DNA of 64,000 nucleotides from Bryobacterales bacterium (GCA_016716385.1 JADJWL010000012.1:62001-126000), one strand, 5' to 3'; positions 1-9,429 are shown, numbered from the stretch's first letter. A program made the numbers and translations. Notes: generated from the letters alone by a model not told the origin.

Positions 1-145
1 TGTCCTGTTGGCCGCGCCGCCTGCCGGGACGCCCGCCTGTGGACCCGGCATACCCGCGAATGCGACGGTCAGCGTCGGGCGGGGATATTCCTTCGCCGGC
101 GCCAGCTTCTGCGTCGCGCCGTAGGCTCTCTCCGCCAAAGCCAAT
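1..145. other. window edge, no confident gene
   Basis: The minus strand is open in one frame from about 144 to the window edge (reading LALAERAYGATQK and onward), directly behind the creatininase stop. It could be the start of another minus-strand gene leaving the window. No domain or convincing start codon is visible, so no gene is called. Confidence 0.3.
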
Positions 146-925
146 CTACGCCGCGGAAGCGTGAAACTCCAGGAACGCCTGCGCGACCGTTGTGACGATC
201 GCCTGCTGGTAGAGAGCCCCGCGCTCAGCGGTGGCGTCAGCCGGGCTGTCCGTGTACCCGTCCATCGCCTGCCAGCTTCCCGGGTGCTCCGGACGGTACG
301 GCCTCTGCCAGGTGCGGGGATCGGTATCCGGGACGTTGTTCCGGCGCGGGCGCTCCGCCGCCACGCGTTCGCCGCGCAGGGCCAGCATCATCGACGTCTC
401 GAAGATTCCCGCGTGGCCCGGCAGGCGCATCCCCTTGTGCGCGTCGAGCGCCACAAGCGCGTCCCAGGCAATCGTCCAATAGGACGCCGCGGCCACGTGC
501 GCCGGATGTTCGAGCGCGATATCGCGCGCCACGAGTTGCGCCAGTTCGTGATTCCCGCCGTGCCCGTTCAGCAGGAACAGGCGCCTGAATCCGCTGCGCA
601 CCGCCGCCAGGACGATTTCGTGCAGCGCCCGGTAGTACGTTTCCGTCGTCATCGAGAACGTCCCGCCGAACGGGATGTGGTGCTGCGAGCAGCCGAACGG
701 CAGCGGCGGCGCCACCAGCACGGGAATGCTCTTCGCGGCTTCGCGCGCCGCTTCGCGCGCAATGTGCTCCACCGTAAACCAGTCTGTGCCCACCGGCAGG
801 TGGGGGCCGTGTTGCTCGGTGGCGCCCAGTGGAAGCACCAGCAGCGCGGATGGCGCGGCGTCGCGCAACTGCTCGCGCGTCAGATCAGCAAAAAACAGGC
901 TTGGCAACTGGGTGGGAATGCTCAC
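146..925 (-). CDS. creatininase-family amidohydrolase
   Basis: Creatininase/FAPy-hydrolase family, cytoplasmic metal-dependent amide hydrolases. About 259 residues from a GTG start, the usual family length. Visible motifs: the metal-binding segment LPLGATEQHGPHLPVGTDW (residues 31-49; E37, H39 and D48 are expected ligands), LNGHGGN (119-125) and HAGxxET (171-177). The frame stays open upstream to 1195, but that part is antisense to the next gene. A TATACT element 6 nt before GTG 925 supports the short start. The gene is divergent from the enolase-superfamily dehydratase. The substrate cannot be told: family members act on creatinine, lactams or formamide intermediates. Confidence 0.85.
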   Translation of the reverse strand: MSIPTQLPSLFFADLTREQLRDAAPSALLVLPLGATEQHGPHLPVGTDWFTVEHIAREAAREAAKSIPVLVAPPLPFGCSQHHIPFGGTFSMTTETYYRALHEIVLAAVRSGFRRLFLLNGHGGNHELAQLVARDIALEHPAHVAAASYWTIAWDALVALDAHKGMRLPGHAGIFETSMMLALRGERVAAERPRRNNVPDTDPRTWQRPYRPEHPGSWQAMDGYTDSPADATAERGALYQQAIVTTVAQAFLEFHASAA

Positions 926-931
926 CGCGTG

Positions 932-937
932 AGTATA
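932..937 (-). promoter_or_regulatory. -10 element TATACT, leaderless start of creatininase gene
   Basis: TATACT on the minus strand lies exactly 6 nt before GTG 925. Transcription would begin at or next to the start codon. No Shine-Dalgarno sequence is present, and none is needed if the mRNA is leaderless. Confidence 0.55.
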
Positions 938-1055
938 GCAGCAGAAATCCTGAGGGTTCTGGCGCAATACTGTCGCCGATTGCTCCTTCCAGCGGTCTGG
1001 CCCCCATCGTGCAAGCGATGCAGCCATACCCACGGGATAGAAAGGATCGTGCTCT

Positions 1056-2420
1056 ATGCCGTCTACGATGAGCCGCAGAGGCTGGCTGGCCGCCTTGGCC
1101 TCCGTTCCCGGCCTCTTCAAGATCAGCGAAAGTACAGGGACCGCGCAGACGCTCAACCGCAACTCTGCTCCGAGCGATCTGAAGATCACCGACATGCGGT
1201 CGGTGCTGGTGGCGTCGAACTACGACTACCCCATCATCCGCATCGACACCAACCAGGGCGTTTACGGACTCGGGGAGGTCCGTGACGCCGGCCGCGAGGG
1301 AACCGCGCTTGTCCTGAAGCCGCACATTGTCGGGCGAAATCCGCTCGCGATCGAGCCGATCCTGGACAGCGTGCGCATTTTCTCCAACCATCAGCGCATG
1401 GGCGGCGGCTTCAGCGCACTCGACATGGCGCTGCACGACATCGCGGGCAAGGTGTACAACGTGCCTGCCTGGCGTCTGGTGGGGTCGAAGTACCGAGACC
1501 GCATCCGCATCTATTGCGACACCAACGAAAGCAAAGATCCCAAGATCTACGCCGAGCGCTTCAAGAAGCGCAAGGAGCAGGGGTTCACGTTCTTCAAGAT
1601 GGACCTCGGCACGCGCATGGTAGCCGACCGCCCGAACGCGGTCAACGACCAGCGCGTGGCTACCGAAAAAGGTCTCGCCTACATGTGCGAGTACATCCAG
1701 GCGGTGCGCGATGCGATCGGATGGGAAGTGCCGCTCGGGATGGATCACTTCGGCCGCCTCAACACCAAGGACAGCATCCGCTACGCGCGGGCCTTCGAGA
1801 AGTTCAATCTCGCCTGGGCCGAGGACATGATCCAGATCGGCCACCTCGGACCCGGCGGCGACGCCCCGCTGAACTGGCGCGCCTACAAGGAACTGAAGGA
1901 CGCCACGACCACGCCCATCGCCACGGGCGAAAGCCTGTTCGGCCTGCCCGAGGGCTTCAAGGAGTTCATCGATCAGCGGGCGCTCGACATCGTACACCCC
2001 GACCCGCTGACCTCGGGCGGTATCCGCGAAACCAAGCGCATTGCCGACTATGCCTCGCTCCACGGTGTCGACACGGCAATCCACTTCGCGGGTTCGCCGG
2101 TGGGTTGCCTGGCGTGCGTGCACATGGCGGCGACGTTCAAGGACATGCTCGCCATGGAGAACCACGCGGTCGATATCCCCTGGTGGGATGACCTCGTGTC
2201 GGGACCTGGGAAGCCGATCGTCAACCGGGGCTTCATCGAAGTGCCGGACACGCCAGGCTTGGGGGTCGAATTGAACGAAGCCGCCGTGCGGGAACACATC
2301 CGCAAGGGCGGCTACTTCGAGCCCACGCCCCAGTACGACGACTACATCCTGGACCGCTTCCGCATCGGCGGACCGTATCCGCACCTCGATGAGCACGGCA
2401 AGCCGGTCGTAAGCCGGTAG
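1056..2420 (+). CDS. enolase-superfamily (MR/MLE) acid-sugar dehydratase
   Basis: 454 residues with the mandelate racemase/muconate lactonizing enzyme fold. The N-terminus (MSRRGWLAALA from the alternative ATG 1068) resembles a Tat signal, which suggests export. Expected active-site residues are visible: KMD near 181-183, the metal ligands D230 (GMDHFG), E256 (AEDM) and E292 (ATGESLFG), and histidines at 315 and 343. Family members dehydrate acid sugars such as galactarate, gluconate or galactonate through an enediolate intermediate. The IlvD/Edd sugar-acid dehydratase 5 kb downstream fits that role. The exact substrate cannot be deduced from sequence. Confidence 0.85.
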   Translation: MPSTMSRRGWLAALASVPGLFKISESTGTAQTLNRNSAPSDLKITDMRSVLVASNYDYPIIRIDTNQGVYGLGEVRDAGREGTALVLKPHIVGRNPLAIEPILDSVRIFSNHQRMGGGFSALDMALHDIAGKVYNVPAWRLVGSKYRDRIRIYCDTNESKDPKIYAERFKKRKEQGFTFFKMDLGTRMVADRPNAVNDQRVATEKGLAYMCEYIQAVRDAIGWEVPLGMDHFGRLNTKDSIRYARAFEKFNLAWAEDMIQIGHLGPGGDAPLNWRAYKELKDATTTPIATGESLFGLPEGFKEFIDQRALDIVHPDPLTSGGIRETKRIADYASLHGVDTAIHFAGSPVGCLACVHMAATFKDMLAMENHAVDIPWWDDLVSGPGKPIVNRGFIEVPDTPGLGVELNEAAVREHIRKGGYFEPTPQYDDYILDRFRIGGPYPHLDEHGKPVVSR

Positions 2421-2448
2421 AGGCGAGGCTGTCGGGACAAGACGGAAC

Positions 2449-3015
2449 TTACACCCGCGACAGCACGAGCGCCGCCACCGGCACCACGAGACCCAGCGCA
2501 ATCAGTACCGATCCCACCGTGCGTTCCGCAGGATGCCGGTACCAAAGATAGATGCCGGTTGCTCCGAGGACGAGCAGCGCAATCGAGCCAGTCAGCGACA
2601 GCAATGCCCAGATAGTGCTTGAGAAGAAGTCGTGCCAGAATCCGTGCGTCACGTGAAGCTGCACCATCGTTTCATAGAAGCTGAAGCGCCGCGTCCGTAG
2701 TTCGGCGTGGCCGGTGGAAGGCGAATAGCGCACGTTCACGTGCGTTCCCGGACGGTGGATGCCAAACGTCGAGAGTTCCGCGCCCGCCTTAACGTTCATG
2801 AGGTCGCCACGGACCCCGTGCTGCCGCATCAACGCGCGCGCCGCGGCGCGAGGTTCGAGCGCGGGTTCGATGGTCACGGCGGTGTTCGTCTCGCGCGGAC
2901 CACCGGGAAACCACGGGCGGTAGATGATGACCACCGAGCTGAAGGCGAACATCGCCGCCACCAGGAAGAACGCCAGACCGAGCGCCAGGTGGGTGTTACG
3001 CATTAGCTGAAACAT
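2449..3015 (-). CDS. PepSY-associated membrane protein
   Basis: 188 residues: an N-terminal membrane helix (LALGLAFFLVAAMFAFSSVV, about 11-30), an extracytoplasmic region, and two C-terminal helices (about 125-190) with IYLWYRH between them. This arrangement is typical of PepSY-associated TM proteins, often linked to iron reductases or haem/siderophore handling. It lies 4 bp behind the companion gene at 3020-3610, forming a two-gene operon. Confidence 0.7.
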   Translation of the reverse strand: MFQLMRNTHLALGLAFFLVAAMFAFSSVVIIYRPWFPGGPRETNTAVTIEPALEPRAAARALMRQHGVRGDLMNVKAGAELSTFGIHRPGTHVNVRYSPSTGHAELRTRRFSFYETMVQLHVTHGFWHDFFSSTIWALLSLTGSIALLVLGATGIYLWYRHPAERTVGSVLIALGLVVPVAALVLSRV

Positions 3016-3019
3016 CGCG

Positions 3020-3610
3020 CTACCTCGTCGCCACCCACAGCGCGGCCACCGCCGCGGATGCTCCGCCGAATGTCAGCCACGCCCACGCCAGGCGCGGACG
3101 CGTCGCCAACCAAAGGTACAGCCCAGTGAGCGTCATGAAGCAGAAAGCCCACGTCGCGAATTCGTTGTAGTAACCCCAGACGCGCGCCGGCCAATCCGGC
3201 GGTCCACGCCGCGAACTCCCTGCGTGCATCGCGGAAAGGAACCCGGCGAGGTTGTTCTGCCGGACTTCGATGCGGATGCGGCGCTCCGTTTCGAGGTAGG
3301 TGACGTCCCGGCGTCCGTTCGGCGTGTAGAGGACGAAGCTGAGGTTCGCGTCGTTGTCGCGGCGCGCCTGGTTCGGTGGTCGTGCCATCGTCAGACCCGA
3401 CGCTTCGAACACGCGGACGGCGAGCGCCTTGTCATCGAGGTCGCCGGGAGCATCGAACGCCACGAACCGCGTGTCCGACACGGGGGCCGGACGCCAGTTG
3501 CCTGGTGATGGCAGAAAGACCGCCCCGATCCCCGTCACCCCCCAGACGATGAACGCCGTGAACGACACCAGACCGGCATACATGTGGAGCTTTTTCAGCC
3601 AGTCGAACAT
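3020..3610 (-). CDS. PepSY-associated membrane protein
   Basis: 196 residues. An N-terminal helix after MFDWLKKLHMYAGL, a periplasmic PepSY-like stretch (DDKALAVRVFEASGL) and two C-terminal helices ending in an Arg near the C-terminus. It is the first gene of the pair and resembles its downstream neighbour in layout. A split PepSY transmembrane unit is likely. No partner reductase is seen nearby. Confidence 0.7.
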   Translation of the reverse strand: MFDWLKKLHMYAGLVSFTAFIVWGVTGIGAVFLPSPGNWRPAPVSDTRFVAFDAPGDLDDKALAVRVFEASGLTMARPPNQARRDNDANLSFVLYTPNGRRDVTYLETERRIRIEVRQNNLAGFLSAMHAGSSRRGPPDWPARVWGYYNEFATWAFCFMTLTGLYLWLATRPRLAWAWLTFGGASAAVAALWVATR

Positions 3611-3618
3611 GATCCGTC

Positions 3619-3624
3619 AGTGTA
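3619..3624 (-). promoter_or_regulatory. -10-like TACACT before PepSY operon
   Basis: TACACT on the minus strand, 8 nt before ATG 3610. Its position fits a leaderless or nearly leaderless transcript. Confidence 0.4.
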
Positions 3625-3735
3625 GATCATATTGGAAGCACCCGGAGGAGACCGCAGTAGCTCCGGCTTGAAGTGACTTGCTCCCTCGTCTTCGCCACGG
3701 GACAGGGGACGTAGGCATCCTCTGGGCAGGCTGTT

Positions 3736-4002
3736 CTACGGATTGGGCGTTCTATCGTCCATTCCATCTTCGGTGAGTGCTCGATCAAGCAGCGACTTGA
3801 TCACAGCCTGCCGGCTGATATTGAGGCGGGCTGCTATTGCGTCAAGCCGCCGGAGCATGCCTTCCGTCAGGTCAACATTCACCCGGCGGATTGGCCGGAT
3901 CACAGTAAATTGGTTCGTGAAGTGCGCGGATACGTCTTCGCCTCGAGACGCCAGGTCCGCGATCTGATCTGCGTTAGGGACTTTCTTACGCATTCTCGGC
4001 AT
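3736..4002 (-). CDS. brnA: BrnA-type ribbon-helix-helix antitoxin
   Basis: 88 residues. The C-terminal half reads VNVDLTEGMLRRLDAIAARL followed by NISRQAVIKSLLDRAL, a ribbon-helix-helix DNA-binding unit as in BrnA/CopG antitoxins. The start overlaps the toxin 3' end by 17 bp, giving the toxin-first order of BrnTA modules. It should bind BrnT and autorepress the operon. Confidence 0.75.
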   Translation of the reverse strand: MPRMRKKVPNADQIADLASRGEDVSAHFTNQFTVIRPIRRVNVDLTEGMLRRLDAIAARLNISRQAVIKSLLDRALTEDGMDDRTPNP

Positions 4003-4258
4003 AGCTTTGCTCTTCTTGGACCGTTGCCTTCCAGGCGGTCACCAGGTGGTAATACTCACCAAGCGAATCGTGACGCACTTCGAAGATCACGGAACAGAGC
4101 CTGCCGCGGCACCAGCCTATCGCGCGGAACTGCTCCGGTTCATCGCGTTTGCGGTCAACGATGTACGTCTGGTCGAAGATTTCACTCGCCTCAGCGAGAC
4201 TGATCCCGTGCTGCCTCTTTACCCTTTGGCTCTTCTTTGCGTCGTATTCGAAACGCAC
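3986..4258 (-). CDS. brnT: BrnT-family toxin (RelE-fold RNase)
   Basis: 90 residues starting at GTG 4258. It shows the BrnT pattern: FEYDAKKSQRVKRQHGIS at the N-terminus, then the AEASEIFDQ segment and RAIGWCRGRLCSVIFEVR. BrnT is a ribosome-independent RNase neutralised by BrnA. A TATAAC hexamer lies 12 nt upstream. The gene is divergent from the large lipoprotein gene at 4327. Confidence 0.8.
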   Translation of the reverse strand: MRFEYDAKKSQRVKRQHGISLAEASEIFDQTYIVDRKRDEPEQFRAIGWCRGRLCSVIFEVRHDSLGEYYHLVTAWKATVQEEQSYAENA

Positions 4259-4314
4259 AGGTATGTAACTGTTATACCAATCCGCGATGCCGCCGCGATC
4301 CGCCCGCGCCGCGA

Positions 4315-4320
4315 TATAAG
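4315..4320 (+). promoter_or_regulatory. -10 element TATAAG, leaderless start
   Basis: TATAAG ends 6 nt before ATG 4327. This places the expected transcription start at the start codon. Confidence 0.5.
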
Positions 4321-4326
4321 GGTTGT

Positions 4327-7269
4327 ATGCCTTCCCGGTTGTGGTGGACGATCTTGCCCGGCGCGCTTCTCGTGTGCGGCGCCTGCGCCAAGCGCGGCGG
4401 CGAACCGCCCTACTCCCCGGCCGAATCCATGGCCCGCATCCAACTCGACGCCGGCTACCGGATCGCAGTGTTCGCCTCCGAGCCGGACGTCGTCTCCCCC
4501 GTCGCCATGGATATCGACGAGGACGGCCGCATCTACGTGGTCGAAAACCCCGGCTATCCTCTCGACGTCGAAAGCCGCGTCGGCAGAATCAGACTGCTCG
4601 AAGATACCGACGGCGATGGCAAGCCCGACCGCGCGACCGTATTCGCCGAAGACCTGGTGCTCCCCACCGGCGTCATGCGCTGGAAGCAGGGCGTCCTCGT
4701 CACCGACGCGCCCGACGTCTGGTATTTCGAAGACTCAGACGGCGACGGCAAGGCGGATGTCCGCCGCAAGGTGCTCACCGGCTTCCCCCTCACAAACCCC
4801 CAGCACACCGTCAACAGCCCGCTTTACGGGCTCGACAACTGGATCTACCTCGCCCACGAAAACCCGACCACCGCCGTCATCTTCGCCGACAAGTTCGGCG
4901 ACCGCGGCAGCGACATCCGATATGCGGACCGCCCGAAATCCGCGATCTCGGAGCGCGGGCGCAACATCCGGTTCCGCCCCGATACAGGCGCGCTCGAAGC
5001 GCTCGCCGCGCCGTCGCAGTTCGGCCAGCAGTTCGACGACTTCGGGCGCCACTTCGTACTCAACAACACCTACCACGCCCGCCACGCCGTGATCGAAGCC
5101 CGCTACCTGAAGCGCAATCCCGATCTCCCCGTCGCCACCGCGATCGAAGAAATCTCCGCCCACGGGACGCCCGCCAAAGTCTACCCGATCGTCGCCCAGG
5201 CCCGGTTTGAGATGCTGACGAACATCGGCCAGTTCACGTCCGCCTGCGGGCTCACCTTCTGGCTCGGCGGCGCGTTTGTCGCCGAACCGGCGCACAACCT
5301 CGTACACCGCGATGTCTACACGCCCGACGGCGCGACGTTCCGCGCCGCGCCCGAAAAGGAAGGCACCGAGTTCCTCGCCTCCACCGACCCCTGGTTTCGC
5401 CCCGTCAACTTCTATGCCGGACCCGATGGCGCGCTTTACCTGCTTGATTACTACCGGCTTACCATCGAGCACCCCGAATGGATGTCGACCGAAACCCACA
5501 CATCGAGCATCCTCACCGAAGGCAGCGATCTCGGCCGCATTTACCGCATCGCGCCAGCCGCCGGAGCACCGTCGAAGGACGAGCGCCCCCGTCTCAGCAC
5601 CGCGTCCGCGGAGGAACTGGCTGCACACCTCGCGAACGCCAACCCCTGGTGGCGCCGCACGGCGCAACGCCTGCTCGTCGACCGCCAGGCCGCCGAGGCC
5701 GCGCCGCTGCTGGCGGAGATGGCCGCCTCGCACGCATCCCCGGTGGCGCGCGTGCACGCCCTGTGGACCCTCGAAGGGCTGAAGCGTCTCGACAGCAGCC
5801 TCGTCGCCAAGGCGCTGGCGGATCCCGCCGCAGGCGTGCGCGAGAACGCTGTCCGCCTGGCGGAATCGCGCCCCGAGCTTTCCGTCAACCTGCTCGCGAT
5901 GGCCGCTGAACCGGACCCGCGTGTTCGGTTTCAGCTCCTGTGCACGCTGGGTAGCGTCCAGACCGCCGAAGCGCGCCGTGTGCGGGACCGGCTGCTGGCG
6001 GCGGATTTCGGCAGCCGCTGGACCCAGATCGCCGCTCTGGGCGCATCGCCCGAAGAGGCGCCGCGTCTGTTAGCGCTGGGGGTCCGGGAGAACGCCCCGC
6101 CCTCATTCTTCCGGCAAGCGGCGTCCGTCATTGGCGCGCGCAACCGTCCGGCCGAGGTGCAGGCGGTGCTGGCCGCTGTCACGCGGTCGTCTGAAGGCTG
6201 GCGTGGCGAAGCGCTCGACGGGCTCGCCGCGGGACTTCGCACCAGGAGCGCCAAACTCGCGCCCCCGCTCGACACCCAACTCCTCGCGCTCTTCGACGAC
6301 GCAACCGTCGGTGATGCGGCGCTCGGGGTGCTCGAAACCACCGGACTGCGTGACTCAGCGGGGGTCCGCGCGGCCGCGGCACGTGCGGAGCGAACCGCGC
6401 GGGACCGCACCGCGGACGCCGGACAGCGATCCGGCGCCATCCGTCTGCTGGCTCTGCGGGACCCGGCGTCGCGGCGGACGTTGTTCGAGGACTACGCAAG
6501 TCCGGCCGAGCCGGAGCCTGTCCAGATCGCGGCCGTCCGCGCCCTGGGAGCCATCCCGGGACCCGAAACCGGCCGCTTCCTGATCGAACGCTGGCGCGGG
6601 TTCACGGCGCCCGTACGCATGCAGGCGGCCGATTCGCTCTACCAGGACCCGGACCGTATCCCGCTCGCGGTGGCAGCCCTGCAGAACGGCGATATCCAAC
6701 CGTGGACGCTGGCATTCCGCCACCGGAGCCGGCTGATCATGCACCGCGATCCGCAGGTCCGCGAGATCGTTCGTCCCCTGCTCGAAGCGTCGGCCGGCGA
6801 ACGCGCCGCGGTGATCGCCCGCTACCGCGAGTCCCTGACGGAGGGCGACGCCTCGCGCGGCAAGGAAGTGTTCGACCGCGTCTGCGCAAAGTGCCATCGC
6901 CTGAGCGGCGAGGGCGCCGATGTGGGTCCGGATCTCGCCACCGTGCGCCATCAGCCGAAGGAAGTCTTGCTGGCGGACATCCTGAATCCCAGCCAGTCGA
7001 TTTCGCAGGGCTTCGAGGCGTACGTCGTGGAGACGGTGTCCGGAGCGATGTACGACGGCGTGATCGGCTCGCAGACTGCGACGGCGGTGACGCTGCGTCA
7101 GGAAGAAGGTCGTGAGCACGTGATTCCGCGCGGTGAGATCAAGTCGATGCACGTCACGAATCTCTCGGCCATGCCCGCTGACCTCGAACAGCAGATCGAC
7201 GTGCGGCAGATGGGGGATCTGTTGGAATACATCCGGCAGGGTGGGGTCTTGGCCAGCGTGGGGCGGTAG
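4327..7269 (+). CDS. membrane-bound dehydrogenase/HEAT/haem-binding lipoprotein
   Basis: 980 residues with a lipoprotein signal (cysteine at residue 20). The N-terminal half is a beta-propeller of the 'putative membrane-bound dehydrogenase' type (repeats such as DIDEDGRIYVVENPGYP and EDSDGDGKADVRRKV). The middle contains HEAT/PBS-lyase-like repeats. The C-terminus is a PVC-type haem-binding domain with CAKCH (C853, C856, H857) and the family block PDLATVRHQPKEVLLADIL. It is probably a periplasmic sugar or alcohol oxidoreductase; the substrate is unknown. ATG 4327 is preferred because of the signal peptide and the -10 element. Confidence 0.85.
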   Translation: MPSRLWWTILPGALLVCGACAKRGGEPPYSPAESMARIQLDAGYRIAVFASEPDVVSPVAMDIDEDGRIYVVENPGYPLDVESRVGRIRLLEDTDGDGKPDRATVFAEDLVLPTGVMRWKQGVLVTDAPDVWYFEDSDGDGKADVRRKVLTGFPLTNPQHTVNSPLYGLDNWIYLAHENPTTAVIFADKFGDRGSDIRYADRPKSAISERGRNIRFRPDTGALEALAAPSQFGQQFDDFGRHFVLNNTYHARHAVIEARYLKRNPDLPVATAIEEISAHGTPAKVYPIVAQARFEMLTNIGQFTSACGLTFWLGGAFVAEPAHNLVHRDVYTPDGATFRAAPEKEGTEFLASTDPWFRPVNFYAGPDGALYLLDYYRLTIEHPEWMSTETHTSSILTEGSDLGRIYRIAPAAGAPSKDERPRLSTASAEELAAHLANANPWWRRTAQRLLVDRQAAEAAPLLAEMAASHASPVARVHALWTLEGLKRLDSSLVAKALADPAAGVRENAVRLAESRPELSVNLLAMAAEPDPRVRFQLLCTLGSVQTAEARRVRDRLLAADFGSRWTQIAALGASPEEAPRLLALGVRENAPPSFFRQAASVIGARNRPAEVQAVLAAVTRSSEGWRGEALDGLAAGLRTRSAKLAPPLDTQLLALFDDATVGDAALGVLETTGLRDSAGVRAAAARAERTARDRTADAGQRSGAIRLLALRDPASRRTLFEDYASPAEPEPVQIAAVRALGAIPGPETGRFLIERWRGFTAPVRMQAADSLYQDPDRIPLAVAALQNGDIQPWTLAFRHRSRLIMHRDPQVREIVRPLLEASAGERAAVIARYRESLTEGDASRGKEVFDRVCAKCHRLSGEGADVGPDLATVRHQPKEVLLADILNPSQSISQGFEAYVVETVSGAMYDGVIGSQTATAVTLRQEEGREHVIPRGEIKSMHVTNLSAMPADLEQQIDVRQMGDLLEYIRQGGVLASVGR

Positions 7270-7274
7270 ACCGG

Positions 7275-7280
7275 TATCCT
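7275..7280 (+). promoter_or_regulatory. -10-like TATCCT, leaderless start
   Basis: TATCCT ends 6 nt before ATG 7287, the same spacing as at several other genes in the window. Confidence 0.4.
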
Positions 7281-7286
7281 TGGCTC

Positions 7287-7592
7287 ATGGCGGATCTCGA
7301 TCAGGAAGCCAAAGCGGAAATCCAGAGTATTCCGAAGGGAAAGAGGAAGGCGTTTGTCTACTCTCCCGCCTCGGACAAGATCGCCGTGGGGAACACGATC
7401 CATGCGGTGCTGGCGGGCAAGCTCGGCGCGGGCGCCTGTTGCGCCGGGTTCCTGGAGTTTACCGGCATCGCGGTCGCCGTGATTCACTGGCCGGATTCAC
7501 CGGTCGATGCCGGAGGGAAGCAGTACGTGAACCAGGTGGCGACCAAGGTCCGGGCGTTGGGGTTTCCCAACGTTTCGGTGCGCCGCTCTTAG
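7287..7592 (+). CDS. hypothetical small protein
   Basis: 101 residues, not recognised. It has a Lys-rich N-terminal third, a hydrophobic centre with paired cysteines (GACCAGF) and a basic tail. No signal peptide is evident. It stands between the haem lipoprotein and the IlvD-type dehydratase on the same strand, with its own -10-like element, and is probably cytoplasmic. Confidence 0.6.
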   Translation: MADLDQEAKAEIQSIPKGKRKAFVYSPASDKIAVGNTIHAVLAGKLGAGACCAGFLEFTGIAVAVIHWPDSPVDAGGKQYVNQVATKVRALGFPNVSVRRS

Positions 7593-7606
7593 TCCGGCGG
7601 GCGTAC

Positions 7607-7612
7607 TACAAT
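7607..7612 (+). promoter_or_regulatory. -10-like TACAAT before dehydratase
   Basis: TACAAT lies 10 nt before ATG 7623. It gives at most a few nucleotides of 5' leader. Confidence 0.4.
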
Positions 7613-7622
7613 CGAAAGTTCT

Positions 7623-9392
7623 ATGTCACAGCCCAACGGGAAGCTGCGCAGTCAGGATTGGTTTGGCCGCAAGGATAAGCTCGGGTTCATTCACCGCGCG
7701 TGGATGAAGGCCGAAGGGTTCAGCGACCGGGTGTTTCAGGGCCGTCCGGTGATCGGCATTTGCAACTCGTGGAGCGAACTCACGAACTGCAATTCCCATT
7801 TGCGCCAGGTGGCCGACGCGGTCAAGCGCGGCGTGTGGGCCGCCGGCGGATTCCCGCTGGAATTTCCCACGATCAGCCTCGGCGAGCCGTTCATGCGGCC
7901 GTCGACGATGATGTTCCGCAACCTGATGGCGATGGATGTGGAGGAATCGATCCGCGCCAACCCTGTCGATGGCGTTGTGCTCTTGTGCGGGTGCGACAAG
8001 ACGACGCCGGCGCAACTGATGGGCGCGGCGAGCGCGGACATTCCGTCCATCATGGTGACCGGCGGTCCCATGCTCAAGGGCATGTGGCAGAACCGCGAGA
8101 TCGGCTCGGGATCCGATGTCTGGCACTACTGGGATGAGCTGCGCGCCAACCGCATCAGCGAGGAAGACTTCGCCGAGATCGAGTCATGCATTTCGCGGTC
8201 GGCCGGCCATTGCATGGTGATGGGCACGGCGTCCACGATGACGAGCCTGGCCGAGGCGATGGGGATGACGCTGCCGGGATGCGCGTCGGTGCCGGCGGTG
8301 GACTCGCGGCGGATGGTCGTGGCCGAGCAGAGCGGCGCGCGCATCGTCGACATGGTGTGGGAGGATCTGCGGCCCTCGAAGGTGTTGACGCCCGGGGCGT
8401 TCGCGAATGCGCTGCGCGTAAACGCGGCGATCGGCGGGTCGACGAACGCGATCATCCACCTGGTGGCGATCGCCGGGCGGCTCGGGATCAAGCTGCCGCT
8501 CGAAGACTTTGACGAAGCCGCGCGGACGACCCCCCTGCTCGTGAACGTGCGGCCGTCCGGCAAGTACCTGATGGAGGACTTCTACTACGCGGGCGGGCTG
8601 CCGGCGGTGATGCAGGAGTTGCTGCCGCTGCTCGATCGCGAGTGCCTGACGGTCAACGGGAAGACGACCGGCGAGAACTACGCCGGGGCGAAGTGCCACA
8701 ACCGCGACGTCATCCGGACGCTGGCTGAGCCGCTGGCGGCCGAAGGCGGGACAGTGGTGCTGCGCGGGAACCTGGCGCCAAACGGCGCGGTGCTGAAGCC
8801 GACGGCGGCGTCGCCGCACCTGATGAAGCATACCGGGCGCGCGGTAGTGTTCGAGGATCACGAGGATTTCAAGGAACGCTACGACGATCCGGACCTGGAT
8901 ATCGACGAGACGTGCGTGATGGTGCTGAAGCACGGCGGCCCAAAGGGCGCGCCGGGCATGCCGGAGTGGGGCAACCTGCCGCTGCCGGCGAAGCTGCTGA
9001 AGAAGGGCGTGGACGACATGGTCCGGATCAGCGACGCGCGGATGAGCGGCACGAGCTACGGGACGGTGGTGCTCCACGTGTCGCCCGAAGCGGCCGTGGG
9101 CGGTCCGCTGGCGATCGTCGAGAACGGCGATCTGATTGAGCTGGATGTCGAGGGGCGGAAGCTGAACCTTCTCGTCCCGCAGGAAGAAATCGAGCGGCGG
9201 CTGCGGGCGTGGGAGCCGCCGGTGCGCCACTACGATCGCGGGTACGGGCGGCTGTTCGTCGACCATATTACGCAGGCGCACGAAGGATGCGATTTCGATT
9301 TTCTGGGGCATTACGAGGGCGGGGAAGAGCTGCGTGGAAACGCGCGGTCCTGGAAGCGGCGGGCGACGGCTCATCTGCCTTCGCCATTCTGA
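7623..9392 (+). CDS. IlvD/Edd-family dehydratase, probable sugar-acid dehydratase
   Basis: 589 residues. The likely Fe-S ligands are C56 (ELTNCNSH), C124 (LCGCDKTTPAQ) and C197 (GHCMVMG). Their spacing of 68 and 73 matches, from memory, that of L-arabinonate dehydratase with a [2Fe-2S] cluster. Other family motifs: GGSTNAIIHL and DARMSGTSYGTVVLHVSPE. The N-terminus (SQDWFGRKDKLGFIHRAW) is of the pentonate-dehydratase branch rather than the branched-chain amino-acid enzyme. The expected reaction is dehydration of an aldonic acid to the 2-keto-3-deoxy acid. Confidence 0.85.
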   Translation: MSQPNGKLRSQDWFGRKDKLGFIHRAWMKAEGFSDRVFQGRPVIGICNSWSELTNCNSHLRQVADAVKRGVWAAGGFPLEFPTISLGEPFMRPSTMMFRNLMAMDVEESIRANPVDGVVLLCGCDKTTPAQLMGAASADIPSIMVTGGPMLKGMWQNREIGSGSDVWHYWDELRANRISEEDFAEIESCISRSAGHCMVMGTASTMTSLAEAMGMTLPGCASVPAVDSRRMVVAEQSGARIVDMVWEDLRPSKVLTPGAFANALRVNAAIGGSTNAIIHLVAIAGRLGIKLPLEDFDEAARTTPLLVNVRPSGKYLMEDFYYAGGLPAVMQELLPLLDRECLTVNGKTTGENYAGAKCHNRDVIRTLAEPLAAEGGTVVLRGNLAPNGAVLKPTAASPHLMKHTGRAVVFEDHEDFKERYDDPDLDIDETCVMVLKHGGPKGAPGMPEWGNLPLPAKLLKKGVDDMVRISDARMSGTSYGTVVLHVSPEAAVGGPLAIVENGDLIELDVEGRKLNLLVPQEEIERRLRAWEPPVRHYDRGYGRLFVDHITQAHEGCDFDFLGHYEGGEELRGNARSWKRRATAHLPSPF

Positions 9393-9429
9393 GGACGCTG
9401 ACCAGGCAACCGTACCGTGCCGTGAGCCG

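Noticed and set aside
885..2501. Long minus-strand ORF opposite the enolase-superfamily gene
   Set aside because: High-GC shadow frame. It has no family pattern, while the plus strand encodes clear active-site motifs.
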